A program made the position numbers and the translations under genes. DNA of 64,000 nucleotides from Prevotella sp. E9-3 (GTDB taxonomy: Bacteria > Bacteroidota > Bacteroidia > Bacteroidales > Bacteroidaceae). The notes beneath the pieces are model-generated. The model saw nothing but the letters and a program-made list of their open reading frames with translations. It had not been told where the DNA came from and did not search any database. Shown here piece after piece: positions 35,121 through 44,641 of the stretch; the stretch's first letter is position 1, and each line of letters begins with the position of its first letter. The stretch is taken from positions 1,302,001-1,366,000 of the forward strand of contig NZ_CP091786.1 of assembly GCF_022024015.1 (NCBI RefSeq), given 5' to 3'.

Positions 35121-36434
35121 TTACTCCTTTTTAAATAACACTTGATGATATTTCCACATGTTAGCGATTAATCCTGGGAGATTGACAAGACACATGAGCC
35201 AGACTAAGCTGGAAACAGATTCGAAATAGTTACATACACCCCATGCAAGTGGAAGAAATATAACGGCTGCAAAACATGTAAATATAATTTGTATCTTCAA
35301 ACAGTTCAGGCCGTTAAGAATGTAAGAATAGCGTTGGCTAAGAGTTAAAACAAAAATGTAGACAGCAACACTAAAGGACAAACTTTTGGGGATTGTAACA
35401 CTATCTCCAATCCATATCTTATATATGAATGGTGATATTATAAACATTCCTATGAGTATGGTAAGTATTCCCAAAATAAGTATGTTCAATCTCTGATCCA
35501 TTTTACATAACCATTTCTTGTCTCCACGGGTGTATGCATCTGTAGTAGCATTCCAAAAAGGCATACAGATTGTGCTAAAGGTAATGAATGCAATATTGAA
35601 ATAGCGGTATGCTATCTGATATGGGGTTACTTCTGAAGGTGAAAACATCTTGCTTATGATGATGTTTGCTGAAGAAAAAAGTACAATTGCACTAATCTGA
35701 ATTAAAAAGAACTGAATGCCAACAGAACAGAGACTTTTCGACATGTTGAGATTGATGTCGGAGAAAGAAGGACGATAGTGGCTATATCTTCCATAAAACG
35801 TGATAGGGATGCTTACGCTCCAAACAAACAAAGGGGCTGCCGTGTTGATGAGCACGACAAGTAACAGGGAATGACTTCCCGACAGATAGGCAATAAAAGT
35901 AAGAACCAGTGAGAGGGTTTGTCCACAGCATACAATCAGATTGTTGATGGCAGGTAATTGTACTCCCATATAGAAATTACCTACAGCCTTGCATACAAAT
36001 GTCCCACAAGTGAGGGTGACGGCAACAATGAGTATCGTGTTGAGATTTTGTACAATGTCGGCATCAATGCCTAAAGCGTTGCTCATGTCAAATCCATAGA
36101 TAACCGTGAAGGCGATTAGAAGAATGGGAAGTGTAACGATAGCCAGCATGAAGAAAGTCGATGCTATGACTTCCTTTATTTTCTCAGATTGATTCAATGC
36201 GATGTAACTTGCAATAGCGTTGCGTAATCCGTTACCTAAACCGATATCCATTAAATTTATCCATAAGAGGATGCTACTAATGGTGAGCCATACACCGTTA
36301 TTATATGCTCCTAACATTCTTAGAGTTAAAGGAACCATTGCCAACATTACAAGAGCTGACCATCCTTTTAATATAAATGAAGCAATAATATTGTTTATAA
36401 GCAGATTCGTACGATTGTTAGATGGCTTTTCCAT
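35121..36434 (-). CDS. Wzx-like oligosaccharide flippase
   Basis: 437 residues with about twelve membrane segments and few charged residues between them. The N-terminal part (SFILKGWSALVMLAMVPLTL, then NNGVWLTISSILLWINLMDIGLGNGLRN) is the conserved opening of the MOP/polysaccharide-synthase flippases. It moves the completed lipid-linked repeat unit across the inner membrane to the polymerase. Lies between the EpsG polymerase and GT2 genes, with 20 bp to each. Confidence 0.9.
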   Translation of the reverse strand: MEKPSNNRTNLLINNIIASFILKGWSALVMLAMVPLTLRMLGAYNNGVWLTISSILLWINLMDIGLGNGLRNAIASYIALNQSEKIKEVIASTFFMLAIVTLPILLIAFTVIYGFDMSNALGIDADIVQNLNTILIVAVTLTCGTFVCKAVGNFYMGVQLPAINNLIVCCGQTLSLVLTFIAYLSGSHSLLLVVLINTAAPLFVWSVSIPITFYGRYSHYRPSFSDINLNMSKSLCSVGIQFFLIQISAIVLFSSANIIISKMFSPSEVTPYQIAYRYFNIAFITFSTICMPFWNATTDAYTRGDKKWLCKMDQRLNILILGILTILIGMFIISPFIYKIWIGDSVTIPKSLSFSVAVYIFVLTLSQRYSYILNGLNCLKIQIIFTCFAAVIFLPLAWGVCNYFESVSSLVWLMCLVNLPGLIANMWKYHQVLFKKE

Positions 36435-36454
36435 ATAAGTGCATGTGTTTATTG

Positions 36455-37675
36455 CTATTTTACATTTCGCATGTTGTTGTCATTAAACTCAATAGTGGCT
36501 CCCTCTTGGTGGGCTATCTTTCTAAATTCAACAGCTTTCTTGTTTTCATCAAGTATGCAGGTGTATGGGTAGAAGAAATCGTAGAAATGTGTGTTCGTAC
36601 TTGCATAATGTGCTTGATAAAGGAAAAAAAAAGTCAGTAGACCCTTTCCAAAAAAAGTAGCGATTCGTATTGCAAAATGTTCTTTATATCTAAGAAGTGA
36701 ATAGGTAAACTCTGCAAAAGCGATAAGATAGAATATGATGACATAATTATAGAAACGATAAAAGCCGGCAAAAGAACTGGCTACTATGCCAAGAATGAGT
36801 ACAAACGAGGCAAAATGAGAAAAAGCTCTCTTTATTTGTTCGTTAGTTTCATGAAGTATAACCGAATAGACTACGATGAATGGGAATATAAGGTAGGTGA
36901 GCAAGCTTCTTGCATAACCAAAGAAGGTGCTGGCTTGAATAGAATAGTACATGATTTTTGTACTGAAAGCATCAGACTCCCCCAAAAAAGCACCCACAAT
37001 TCGGACCAGAAGAATATCACTTGTAACCCAAATGAAGAATGAAAGAACACATGCTGCTCCTAGTTTCCATAACGTTGGCTTTATTTTCGATAGCGGAAAT
37101 AATAATGCTATGGCTGCAGATACATGGAAAAGGATGCCAATTGCTACGCATGCGTACAAATACCATTTTTTTCCATTTAACCATTTGTGCATGCCAATGG
37201 TAACTAGGGAAAGACTAAATCCTTCTCTCATGATTTCTGTATTGAGTATGAAATACTGTAGAGAGAAGAAGTATATAAGTAAAAAGAGAAAATACCTATG
37301 TGTATATTTACTGACTAAATAGCATACGGCAATGTTGATGCAAGTGCTTTCAATAAACTGAACTACGTAGAATGAGTCTATGGTCGTTTTGGCAAACATA
37401 TTAACAAATGTCCATAAAGGCATCTGGCTTTTTATCACGAGATTGTACAGGACAGTGTAGCCAAAATCTGTCATAGAATGGCTATATTCCTCGAATTCTT
37501 CCATATATACAAATTTGTCTGCTCCTAATCCATAGCTGAATCCGGAAAGGCAAATAAGATAGATGCACATCAGCCATAAGCGGTGTTGCTTGTGGCTGTC
37601 ATATTCTTCTATTCTGTCATAGCGAAAAGAATAATATGCTGTCAGGAGTATAAATATTACGTAGAATATAGACAT
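36455..37675 (-). CDS. EpsG-family polysaccharide polymerase (Wzy role)
   Basis: 406 residues, about ten membrane segments. GLGADKFVYMEEFEEY and the later MREGFSLSLVTIGMHKWLNGK, VSAAIALLFPLSK match the EpsG family, which act as Wzy-type polymerases joining repeat units on the periplasmic face. Six bases lie between it and the Wzz gene. Assignment rests on family features plus the neighbours (Wzx, Wzz, Wza). Confidence 0.85.
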   Translation of the reverse strand: MSIFYVIFILLTAYYSFRYDRIEEYDSHKQHRLWLMCIYLICLSGFSYGLGADKFVYMEEFEEYSHSMTDFGYTVLYNLVIKSQMPLWTFVNMFAKTTIDSFYVVQFIESTCINIAVCYLVSKYTHRYFLFLLIYFFSLQYFILNTEIMREGFSLSLVTIGMHKWLNGKKWYLYACVAIGILFHVSAAIALLFPLSKIKPTLWKLGAACVLSFFIWVTSDILLVRIVGAFLGESDAFSTKIMYYSIQASTFFGYARSLLTYLIFPFIVVYSVILHETNEQIKRAFSHFASFVLILGIVASSFAGFYRFYNYVIIFYLIAFAEFTYSLLRYKEHFAIRIATFFGKGLLTFFFLYQAHYASTNTHFYDFFYPYTCILDENKKAVEFRKIAHQEGATIEFNDNNMRNVK

Positions 37676-37681
37676 CTGGCA

Positions 37682-38749
37682 TCAGAACCATTCAACCAGT
37701 TCCTTGCGGAACATGCGGCCAATCTTAACAACAGTTACCAGAAACAGCATTGCTGCCACAAAAATCATACGTTTCGGACCGGCAGGTTTGATGGGTACGG
37801 TAGCATTTGTGAGCGTGGTGAAAGCAGGCGTATTCTCCTGAATCTTGGCCTGGGCTTCCTCCATGCGGGTGCTCATCGCCGTGTAGATGTTGTACTTCAT
37901 CTGCATCTCATTTTCCAGATTGTCCGATTTGGTCTTTACGCTCTGAAGCGATACGCTCTGGTGGGCATCTGAAAAGGCGGCAAATTCTTTACGAGCCTGT
38001 TCGAAGGCCTGTCTTGCCTCTTCGGTCAGTCCTTTGTAGTATTCATAATCGATACGCGATTTTTTTGTGCGATAGTCGGTAATGAATATTTGCAGATGCT
38101 CCTTGATGCTATCGGCTAGAGTGGCACTAACATATGGATCCTGGTCGGTAACAGAAATCGTTACCACGTCTGTGGTGCGACTATAGGTACAATCGATATT
38201 TCCTTCAACGGCCTTCAGAATGTTGTTGGTTTCCTTTGACAGGTGGAAAGGATTGAAGCGCATTCCGTCAGATCCCTCAATCTGGGGCTCTTCCTTTTCA
38301 AAGAAACCTGCTATAAGGGACTTTATCCAATCGAAAGGAATGAACCAAATGTTTTTCTGCTGATAATCTTTCAGATAGGTGTAATAGTCGGTATCAACTT
38401 CTCCGTCGAGGGTCTTTACGCGGATGTCGAACAAGCCTACGATGAACTGGGTAGAGCTGAAAAGGTCGGGATAGAGTTGTGGATAGATGGCGTCTGAAGA
38501 GCCATTCCCGATATTTACGCCGAAGTTGGAGGCCAAAGCTGCCAGTCCTCCGGCATTTGCTGAGGCATCGCTGGCTTCAGGAACAATAGATACCTCGGTG
38601 GTGTAGTAACGTGGCTGAGGCAGAATCCAGATGCAGGATAGGACGAAAGTGATTACCCATACTTTCAGAAATGACTTCCGTTCTTTCAGAATCCTCTGGA
38701 AAATCTTCTGGATATCGATATTTACTTTTTCTTTGTTGTTCTCGTTCAT
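37682..38749 (-). CDS. Wzz-family chain-length determinant
   Basis: 355 residues with one membrane helix near each end (WVITFVLSCIWILPQP at about 34-49 and MIFVAAMLFLVTVVKIG at about 329-345), a periplasmic Wzz domain with a coiled-coil stretch (about 225-290), and the Pro-rich PIKPAGPKR before the second helix. No C-terminal tyrosine kinase domain is attached and none is encoded nearby. It controls polymer length together with the EpsG-like polymerase and SLBB exporter. Fifteen bases after the exporter gene. Confidence 0.92.
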   Translation of the reverse strand: MNENNKEKVNIDIQKIFQRILKERKSFLKVWVITFVLSCIWILPQPRYYTTEVSIVPEASDASANAGGLAALASNFGVNIGNGSSDAIYPQLYPDLFSSTQFIVGLFDIRVKTLDGEVDTDYYTYLKDYQQKNIWFIPFDWIKSLIAGFFEKEEPQIEGSDGMRFNPFHLSKETNNILKAVEGNIDCTYSRTTDVVTISVTDQDPYVSATLADSIKEHLQIFITDYRTKKSRIDYEYYKGLTEEARQAFEQARKEFAAFSDAHQSVSLQSVKTKSDNLENEMQMKYNIYTAMSTRMEEAQAKIQENTPAFTTLTNATVPIKPAGPKRMIFVAAMLFLVTVVKIGRMFRKELVEWF

Positions 38750-38764
38750 GTGGGTTGAAAAACG

Positions 38765-41374
38765 TTACTTAGACATGATATTTGCTATAGTGGCCAGCAT
38801 CGTGGCTATAGATGCTACACTTGTTCCGATAGCAGCCGTCTCGGCTACAGTCATCTTGCTGATAACTTTCTGAGGAACAACAATCTCGCATCCTGGACGT
38901 ATCTTTGCGCCGCTGCTCACCTTTGCCACGTCGCCGTTCATGTAGATAACGTAGGCCTTGCGCTTTCTTGCTTTGGTGCTATAGCCACCGGCCTGTTCGA
39001 TATAGTACTTGGCTTTCTTGCCCGACTCGAAACCTACTGTATTGGGGTAGAGTACTTCACCACTTATCTTGACGGTTCCAACATGCTGAGGAATCACCAG
39101 ACGGTCGCCTTCGCGCAGCACGAGGTCGGCATCGCTACCTGGTTTCTCCAAGGCTTTGTCAAGTTCGATACCTACCTGATAGGTCTCGGGAATCTCATCT
39201 TTCTCGATATCGTTTTTCTGCATAGCCGACTGCATGTCGCCAGCCGAACGGCCACTCTTCAGAATCTGTTCGAGCATTACGGCTTCATCCTGCTTTTTCT
39301 GCGTCTTCAGGGATTCTATATAGCGCAAGCGTTCTGCCTCGTTCATCTTACGTTCCAAACGTGCACCTGCCACATAGGCTATATTGGTGACGCCGCCTGC
39401 TTTCATAACCAGATCGCTCAGGCGTTCGTTCTGTTTCGTCAAGGTGTAGGAGCCGGCAAACATGATTTCGCCTTCAACGCTTACGTTCTGCTGCTTCTTG
39501 TAGCCGGGGCTTTTGCGTACGAATACTTCATCGAACGGCTCCAAGTGGAATCCTGCTTCGCCATCAATAACAAAACCTTCTTTCAGAGTGAAACTGAACG
39601 ACTTACTGATGATGGAGTCGGTTGTGGTGGCTGTGGGATTCACAATTCGGCGTGATACAAATACGTTGACCATAGCGGCGGTTTCCTTTAATCCGCCAGC
39701 CTGCAGAACGAAGTCTTCAAGTGTTTCGTTATCAGCATATTTATATACGCCCGGATATTGCACCTCGCCATGGATGGTGATGGTTTGCTCGGCCATCACT
39801 TCTTGCTTGGACGGAACGAAGAGCACGTCCTCGTTGCGAAGAATAATATCGGCAACCGTTCCCTTCATGATGCCGTCTATGTCAACGGATAGCACTTCAA
39901 GGGTGCGGTCGGCTTTCATGCGATGCATTACGGCATGTGGGGTAAAGGCTTCTTCGGTTACGCCCTCGGCCGTTTCAAGTAAGGTCTTTACGCTATTGAT
40001 GCTGCCTCCCAGCTGATATTTGCCCGGGCGGAATACGGCACCTTTTATTTCCACCATATTGGAATAGCGGGGGAGGATGGAGTCAACGTCAATTGAGTCC
40101 TGGTCGGCCAGGTGGAAAGAAGACATGTCGAACTCGCCAACCGTATAGACGGAGTATTGGGTACCTTCCTTGCGGGTTACTCGTACCGACTTGCGATAGG
40201 CGTCGCCGGCAAAACCTCCGGCATAGTCTATCAGAGCCTTCATGCTTTCGGCATTTTTCATCTCGTAGATCATGGGGCGCTTCACCTTACCCGTGATATT
40301 GACCAGGCACTCGTAGGCACCAACGATTATCACGTCGTTGTCGGCCAGGCGTACGTTTCCAGCGAGCTTGCCGTTCAGGATATAGTCGTATATATCGACT
40401 GTAGAAATGAGGCGGTTGTTGCGATAGACCTTGATGTTGCGCAGGGTACCGATATCGTTCGGACCACCGGCCATATAGAGAGCATGGAAAACGGTAGCCA
40501 GCGAGGAAAGCGTGTAGGAACCGGGTGTCTTGACCTCACCCATCACGTTGATGGTGATAGAACGGGTTTGTCCTAAGGTGAGCTGAATGTCTGAACTGCC
40601 AAATCGAGAGCGGAGCAGTCCTTTTGCCCTACGGTTGGCTTCCTCTACCGTAAGTCCTCCTACCAGCAGAGGTCCGTAGTCTTCAATGGTAACATAGCCG
40701 TCGGGCGATACAATCTCTTCTATCGTTTTCTGGGATTCTCCGAAGATGTCGATATACACCTTGTCGCCTCCGCCAATCACATAATTGGTTGGGGTGGCAA
40801 TATTCATCGCGGGTTCAAAAGTGAGGTTTTCGTTGTTGAAAAGGTCGTGACCGAAGATTTTGCTTTTCTGGGTCTTTTCCTTTTCTTCTTTCGCTTTCAG
40901 ATAGTCCTGGATAATCTTTCGCTCATAAATGCCGAAGGAGTCGGGCATGAACTCGTCCAGATTGTTCCTGATGCCAAGTGTCTCTTCATCATTTTCCAGA
41001 AGAGTTTTCTCGCCCACCTTTTTGTTCTTTTCGTCTTTTATTTTGCCGATAGACTCGTTGTCGTCATTCCTTCTGTTGTTGGAATTGGCGCGCGTACGTC
41101 CGGGGGCTTCATCTTCGGTACCTAATGTTTTTCCTGCCACGGTTCCTAAGCCTTGGCCCTTCTTGAGGCGTTCGGTTTTCTTTTGTACACGTTTAATTTG
41201 TTCAGGCGTTACACCTTTCTGCACCAGTTTGACCGCAATTTCCTGTTGGGTAGAACCTGCCTTCTGTTCCTTTAGAACGAACTGAATGATCTGTTCATCC
41301 GTCATCGACGATTGGGCCATAGCATTCATGCAGAAAGTCATGAGCATTAGGATCGAAATGATATATTTTTTCAT
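38765..41374 (-). CDS. SLBB-domain polysaccharide export protein (Wza role), copy 1
   Basis: 869 residues, signal peptide MKKYIISILMLMTFCMNAMA without a lipobox. An N-terminal helical segment (SMTDEQIIQFVLKEQ ... GVTPEQIKRV) shared with copy 2 is followed by a charged linker, a polysaccharide-export domain (about 205-290, YVIGGGDKVYIDIFGE) and six SLBB repeats recognisable by their VMGEVKTPG, ITGKVKRPM, IKGAVFRPG, IHGEVQYPG, VEGEIMFAG and ISGEVLYPN openings. A hydrophobic C-terminal segment ends it. The protein would form the periplasm-spanning export channel of the polysaccharide. First gene of the leftward operon. Confidence 0.93.
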   Translation of the reverse strand: MKKYIISILMLMTFCMNAMAQSSMTDEQIIQFVLKEQKAGSTQQEIAVKLVQKGVTPEQIKRVQKKTERLKKGQGLGTVAGKTLGTEDEAPGRTRANSNNRRNDDNESIGKIKDEKNKKVGEKTLLENDEETLGIRNNLDEFMPDSFGIYERKIIQDYLKAKEEKEKTQKSKIFGHDLFNNENLTFEPAMNIATPTNYVIGGGDKVYIDIFGESQKTIEEIVSPDGYVTIEDYGPLLVGGLTVEEANRRAKGLLRSRFGSSDIQLTLGQTRSITINVMGEVKTPGSYTLSSLATVFHALYMAGGPNDIGTLRNIKVYRNNRLISTVDIYDYILNGKLAGNVRLADNDVIIVGAYECLVNITGKVKRPMIYEMKNAESMKALIDYAGGFAGDAYRKSVRVTRKEGTQYSVYTVGEFDMSSFHLADQDSIDVDSILPRYSNMVEIKGAVFRPGKYQLGGSINSVKTLLETAEGVTEEAFTPHAVMHRMKADRTLEVLSVDIDGIMKGTVADIILRNEDVLFVPSKQEVMAEQTITIHGEVQYPGVYKYADNETLEDFVLQAGGLKETAAMVNVFVSRRIVNPTATTTDSIISKSFSFTLKEGFVIDGEAGFHLEPFDEVFVRKSPGYKKQQNVSVEGEIMFAGSYTLTKQNERLSDLVMKAGGVTNIAYVAGARLERKMNEAERLRYIESLKTQKKQDEAVMLEQILKSGRSAGDMQSAMQKNDIEKDEIPETYQVGIELDKALEKPGSDADLVLREGDRLVIPQHVGTVKISGEVLYPNTVGFESGKKAKYYIEQAGGYSTKARKRKAYVIYMNGDVAKVSSGAKIRPGCEIVVPQKVISKMTVAETAAIGTSVASIATMLATIANIMSK

Positions 41375-41439
41375 TGGTCTTTGTATTATCTATAAGTTCA
41401 GTCGATAATGATATAACTCTTAATGAGTCAAAATTGTTG

Positions 41440-41447
41440 CAAAGATA
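41440..41447 (-). promoter_or_regulatory. -7 element of SLBB exporter copy 1
   Basis: TATCTTTG followed by GCA on the minus strand, 65 nt before the start codon; -33 box not clear. Confidence 0.5.
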
Positions 41448-41530
41448 ACTATTTTTTTGTAAACTTTTTGAGAATTATACGAAAAAACAACACAACTATT
41501 TAGATGTGATGCAAAAAGTGAGGATAATAT

Positions 41531-41561
41531 TTTGATTATTCGCAAGCAAGTTGTAACTTTG
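41531..41561 (+). promoter_or_regulatory. Consensus promoter of ssrA
   Basis: TTTG (41531-41534), 19 nt, TAACTTTG (41554-41561) followed by GCA; about 20-25 nt upstream of the mature tmRNA 5' end. Confidence 0.8.
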
Positions 41562-41586
41562 CAGCCGAATTGTTACGTATCATTTT

Positions 41587-41985
41587 GGGGTTGACTGGAT
41601 TTGACGGCGAGATGAAATGGTATGTAAGCACGCGGAGCTGGGCTATGGGAGGCTCCTTAATCTCTTCTGTAGGAAAATTAATTGGCAACAATGAGTATGC
41701 TCTCGCTGCTTAATCGAAGTATAGTAGATTACGAGCTTAATTCCACTACAAGGTAGAGGAACGAGACGTCGCTCTAAGGATCTTGTTCCGAATCCGAAGG
41801 TCAAGCGGCGCAGATTAAATCGGAAATAGTTGTAGTAGGCTCCGATGCTATGATGAAGTTTTAGGAGATAAGGCTGTGATTGGTGGCTTGGGTCTTGTCA
41901 CAGCACGAAAATGAAGGCCAAGATAAGCGTGTAGAAAGCATATGGTTTCCTTGTGCGGACGAGGGTTCGACTCCCTCCAGCTCCA
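41587..41985 (+). ncRNA. ssrA: tmRNA
   Basis: The 5' end GGGGTTGACTGGATTTGACG and the 3' end GGGTTCGACTCCCTCCAGCT are those of a one-piece tmRNA. The first seven bases pair with CAGCTCC at the 3' end (two G-T wobbles), with A41985 as discriminator; the following bases are CTA, so CCA is added later. The tag frame most likely resumes at GGA 41672-41674 and reads GKLIGNNEYALAA before TAA at 41711-41713; the YALAA end is the usual degradation signal. It rescues stalled ribosomes with SmpB. It lies on the plus strand between two leftward exporter genes. Confidence 0.96.
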
Positions 41986-42001
41986 CTACGTTACTCTGAA
42001 G

Positions 42002-42034
42002 GAACTCTCACCCTCGTGAGGGTTCTTTTCTTTT
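42002..42034 (+). terminator. ssrA terminator
   Basis: 10-bp stem with one internal T-G and a neighbouring wobble (42002-42011 with 42016-42025), CCTC loop, then TTTTCTTTT. Confidence 0.88.
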
Positions 42035-42037
42035 GAA

Positions 42038-42074
42038 AAGCGACTTTGTCGAGCGCGACTCCCTCCAGCTCCAC
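42038..42074 (+). repeat. Triloop hairpin joined to a copy of the ssrA 3' end
   Basis: AAG-CGAC-TTT-GTCG-AGCG (42038-42055) is followed directly by CGACTCCCTCCAGCTCCAC (42056-42074), an exact 19-nt copy of the ssrA 3' end at 41968-41986. Confidence 0.92.
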
Positions 42075-42083
42075 GTTGGAAGA

Positions 42084-42123
42084 AAAAAAATAACTCTCAC
42101 GAATGGGTGAGAGTTATTTTTTT
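42084..42123. terminator. Bidirectional terminator between ssrA region and exporter copy 2
   Basis: 17-bp perfect stem (42084-42100 with 42107-42123) around a 6-nt loop, A-tract left and T-tract right. It serves the leftward... exporter gene whose stop is at 42128 and gives a second stop for rightward transcripts. Confidence 0.92.
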
Positions 42124-42127
42124 ATGT

Positions 42128-44572
42128 TTATTTCGTGAGATTGGCAATTGTGGCTGCCATCGTTCCGAGCGAGGCTGTTGTGGTGGCTATACTGAGGATT
42201 TCGCCGGTAGAAAGGCGATGACCTTTCTTCTTGGTGGGAACAACAATCTGACAGCCTGGCATCGGCTTGTTGTGACTGTTGGCCTTGGCCACCATTCCGT
42301 TCATATAGATGATGATGCTCTTGCTCTTTTTGGCAGTAGAAGTATATCCGCCTGCCAGTTTGATATAGTCCTTTGCGCTCAGCCCTTCTTTATAGCGTAC
42401 AGAATTGGGGAAGAGAACTTCGCCGTTGATGGTGACTGTACTGGTGAGACGAGGAATGATGATGCGGTCGCCATCGCGAAGAATCGGGTCGTCGGTGGTG
42501 CCGGGATTCTTCAGGGCTTTGTCCAGTTCGAAGGCAATCGGATAGTTGGGCTGCAGCATCAGTTTCTTGATGTCGATAGAGTCTGTACTGGTGTTTCGCT
42601 GGGCTGTTCGCAGCACGTTTTCTGCTACCATTTTCTCTTCCTCGGTCATGCGGCGGAGTAGTTTTGCTCCTTGGAGATAAGCGAATTTGGTGGGTCCGCC
42701 AGCCATTTTGAGAACCTCGCTGAGGTGTTGTTTTTTACTGGTCAGCGTGTAGGTGCCTTCAAATTCCACCTCGCCATCTACATATACATTCTGCTGAATG
42801 TTGTAGCTGGGATTGCGGCGAACATATACCTGGTCGTATGGCTTCAAGGTGAAGTCGGCCGATCCTTCGATGGTGAAATCGGGATTGAAGGAGAATGTGT
42901 AGTTCTCCGTGATGCTATCGGGCGAAGCTGTTGCTTCGGGATCTACTACTCGGCGGGCTACGTCTATTTTCTTGTATGTGGCGGCCTCGGTGGGTCCTCC
43001 GGCTCTGATGATCAAGTCTTCGATGGTCTCGTCGTCGGCATATTTGTATTTGCCAGGATTGAGCACCTCTCCATGAATGGTTACCGTCCTGTTGTTGTTC
43101 CGCTTGTCGTTGCTTCCGATGATGAGTACATCCTCATTACAAAGAGGAACGTCGGCAACGGTTCCGTTCAGAATGCCGCTAATGTTCACGCTTACTATCT
43201 TTAGCGTGCGGTCGGCATTCAGGCGTTCCAGTATGGCGTGTTGGGCTATGGCTCCCTCAGTCAGTCCTGCCGCGGCTTCTACCAGCGTCTTGACCGTGGT
43301 GATGTTGTTGCCTATCTGGTACATGCCCGGGCGGAATACGGCACCTTTCACCTGTACCATATTCTGATAGCGGTTCAGAGTGGCTCCGATGCTGATTACA
43401 TCTTCGTCCATCAGTTTGAACTGGCTCAGGTCGAACTCGCCGATACTGAATACTGACAGCTGAGGCTCTGTCTTGCGTTTTACGCTAATGGCCTTGGTAT
43501 AGGCATCGCCGGTAAATCCGCCAGCATACTGGATGATGGTGGCGGCGGTTTCGCCTTTCTTCATCTCGTAGTACATGGGGCGCTTCACCTTGCCCTCGAT
43601 GAGCACCAGGGCTTCGTAGGGACTTACGGTAATGATGTCGTTGTCTTCCAGCCGTACCTCGCCGCTTAGCTTTCCGTTGAGCAGGAAGTCATACACATCG
43701 ACGGTTGAGATGAGGTGGCCTTTGCGGTATATCTTTACGTTTCTGAGGGTACCTATTTCGTTAGGTCCGCCAGCCATATAGAGTGCGTTATATACGGTTG
43801 CGAAGGCCGACATGGTGTAGGTGCCTGGCACGAGGACTTCGCCCATCACGCTAATGGTGATAGAGCGTGTCTGGCCTAAGGTTAGGTCTATTTGTGACGA
43901 CTCGTAGTGGGCGCCAAGTTCGCGTCTTATCTTGTTTTTGGCCTTGTCAACGGTCAGTCCGCCCAGGGAGATTACTCCCCATTCGCTGATGGTGATGGTT
44001 CCGTCGGGCGAAATTGTCTCGTTGAATGATTTCTGGGAGGCTCCCCATATATCAATATTTACTACATCGCCGGGGCCAAGGGTATAGTTCTGGGGGGTAG
44101 CCAGGTTCATGGAACTCTCGAAGGTGAGATTCTTGTTGTTGAACACGTCGTGGCCGAAGATTTCCCGCCATCCTGACTTCCCGTTTTCTGTCTCGGGCAT
44201 GAACAACTGTTGGGTGAACTCCTCGAGGGTTGCTCCTTGTGGCATCTTGTTTGAAGAGCCGGGGAAGTTGTCGGCAGCTGCATCCTCCCGTTTCTCTCCA
44301 TTAGAATGTCTGGCTCTTTGAACTGTTTTGGCTGAAATCTCGCTACCGCCAGTCTGGGATGCCTGGTCCTTATATTTTGAATAGACGCGTTGCATCTGTT
44401 CGGTGGTGACGCCGCGTTCTGCAAGTTGGATGGCTATTTGTCGGGGTTGCATGCCTTGGCTGTATTTTTCAAGGGCAAACTCGTATATCTGCTGGTCGGT
44501 CATGGCCGACTGGGCCCAGGATGCCGAAGTAGTGATCAAAGCACAAAGGATGAAGGTTGTAAATCGTTTCAT
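42128..44572 (-). CDS. SLBB-domain polysaccharide export protein (Wza role), copy 2
   Basis: 814 residues, signal peptide MKRFTTFILCALITTSASWA without a lipobox. The architecture repeats copy 1: helical N-terminal segment (AMTDQQIYEFALEKY ... GVTTEQMQRVYSKY), export domain (YTLGPGDVVNIDIWGAS, about 165-250) and six SLBB repeats (VMGEVLVPG, IEGKVKRPM, VKGAVFRPG, IHGEVLNPG, VDGEVEFEG, INGEVLFPN). The two are clear paralogues, separated by ssrA. It has its own promoter element and terminator and is therefore a single-gene unit. It may serve a second polysaccharide or a different stage of export. Confidence 0.93.
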   Translation of the reverse strand: MKRFTTFILCALITTSASWAQSAMTDQQIYEFALEKYSQGMQPRQIAIQLAERGVTTEQMQRVYSKYKDQASQTGGSEISAKTVQRARHSNGEKREDAAADNFPGSSNKMPQGATLEEFTQQLFMPETENGKSGWREIFGHDVFNNKNLTFESSMNLATPQNYTLGPGDVVNIDIWGASQKSFNETISPDGTITISEWGVISLGGLTVDKAKNKIRRELGAHYESSQIDLTLGQTRSITISVMGEVLVPGTYTMSAFATVYNALYMAGGPNEIGTLRNVKIYRKGHLISTVDVYDFLLNGKLSGEVRLEDNDIITVSPYEALVLIEGKVKRPMYYEMKKGETAATIIQYAGGFTGDAYTKAISVKRKTEPQLSVFSIGEFDLSQFKLMDEDVISIGATLNRYQNMVQVKGAVFRPGMYQIGNNITTVKTLVEAAAGLTEGAIAQHAILERLNADRTLKIVSVNISGILNGTVADVPLCNEDVLIIGSNDKRNNNRTVTIHGEVLNPGKYKYADDETIEDLIIRAGGPTEAATYKKIDVARRVVDPEATASPDSITENYTFSFNPDFTIEGSADFTLKPYDQVYVRRNPSYNIQQNVYVDGEVEFEGTYTLTSKKQHLSEVLKMAGGPTKFAYLQGAKLLRRMTEEEKMVAENVLRTAQRNTSTDSIDIKKLMLQPNYPIAFELDKALKNPGTTDDPILRDGDRIIIPRLTSTVTINGEVLFPNSVRYKEGLSAKDYIKLAGGYTSTAKKSKSIIIYMNGMVAKANSHNKPMPGCQIVVPTKKKGHRLSTGEILSIATTTASLGTMAATIANLTK

Positions 44573-44633
44573 GCGATATGTTACTAAATTATGATGTTAG
44601 TACAGATTGTCTTGTTTTGTTGAATTTTGTCTG

Positions 44634-44641
44634 CAAATATA
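44634..44641 (-). promoter_or_regulatory. -7 element of SLBB exporter copy 2
   Basis: TATATTTG followed by GCA on the minus strand, 61 nt before the start codon. The rest of the 224-bp gap to the ligase gene is AT-rich without clear features. Confidence 0.5.

Noticed and set aside
41968..42074. The ssrA duplication as borders of a present integrative element
   Set aside because: Only 70 bp lie between the copies, without integrase or cargo; kept as a scar or tRNA-repeat question only.
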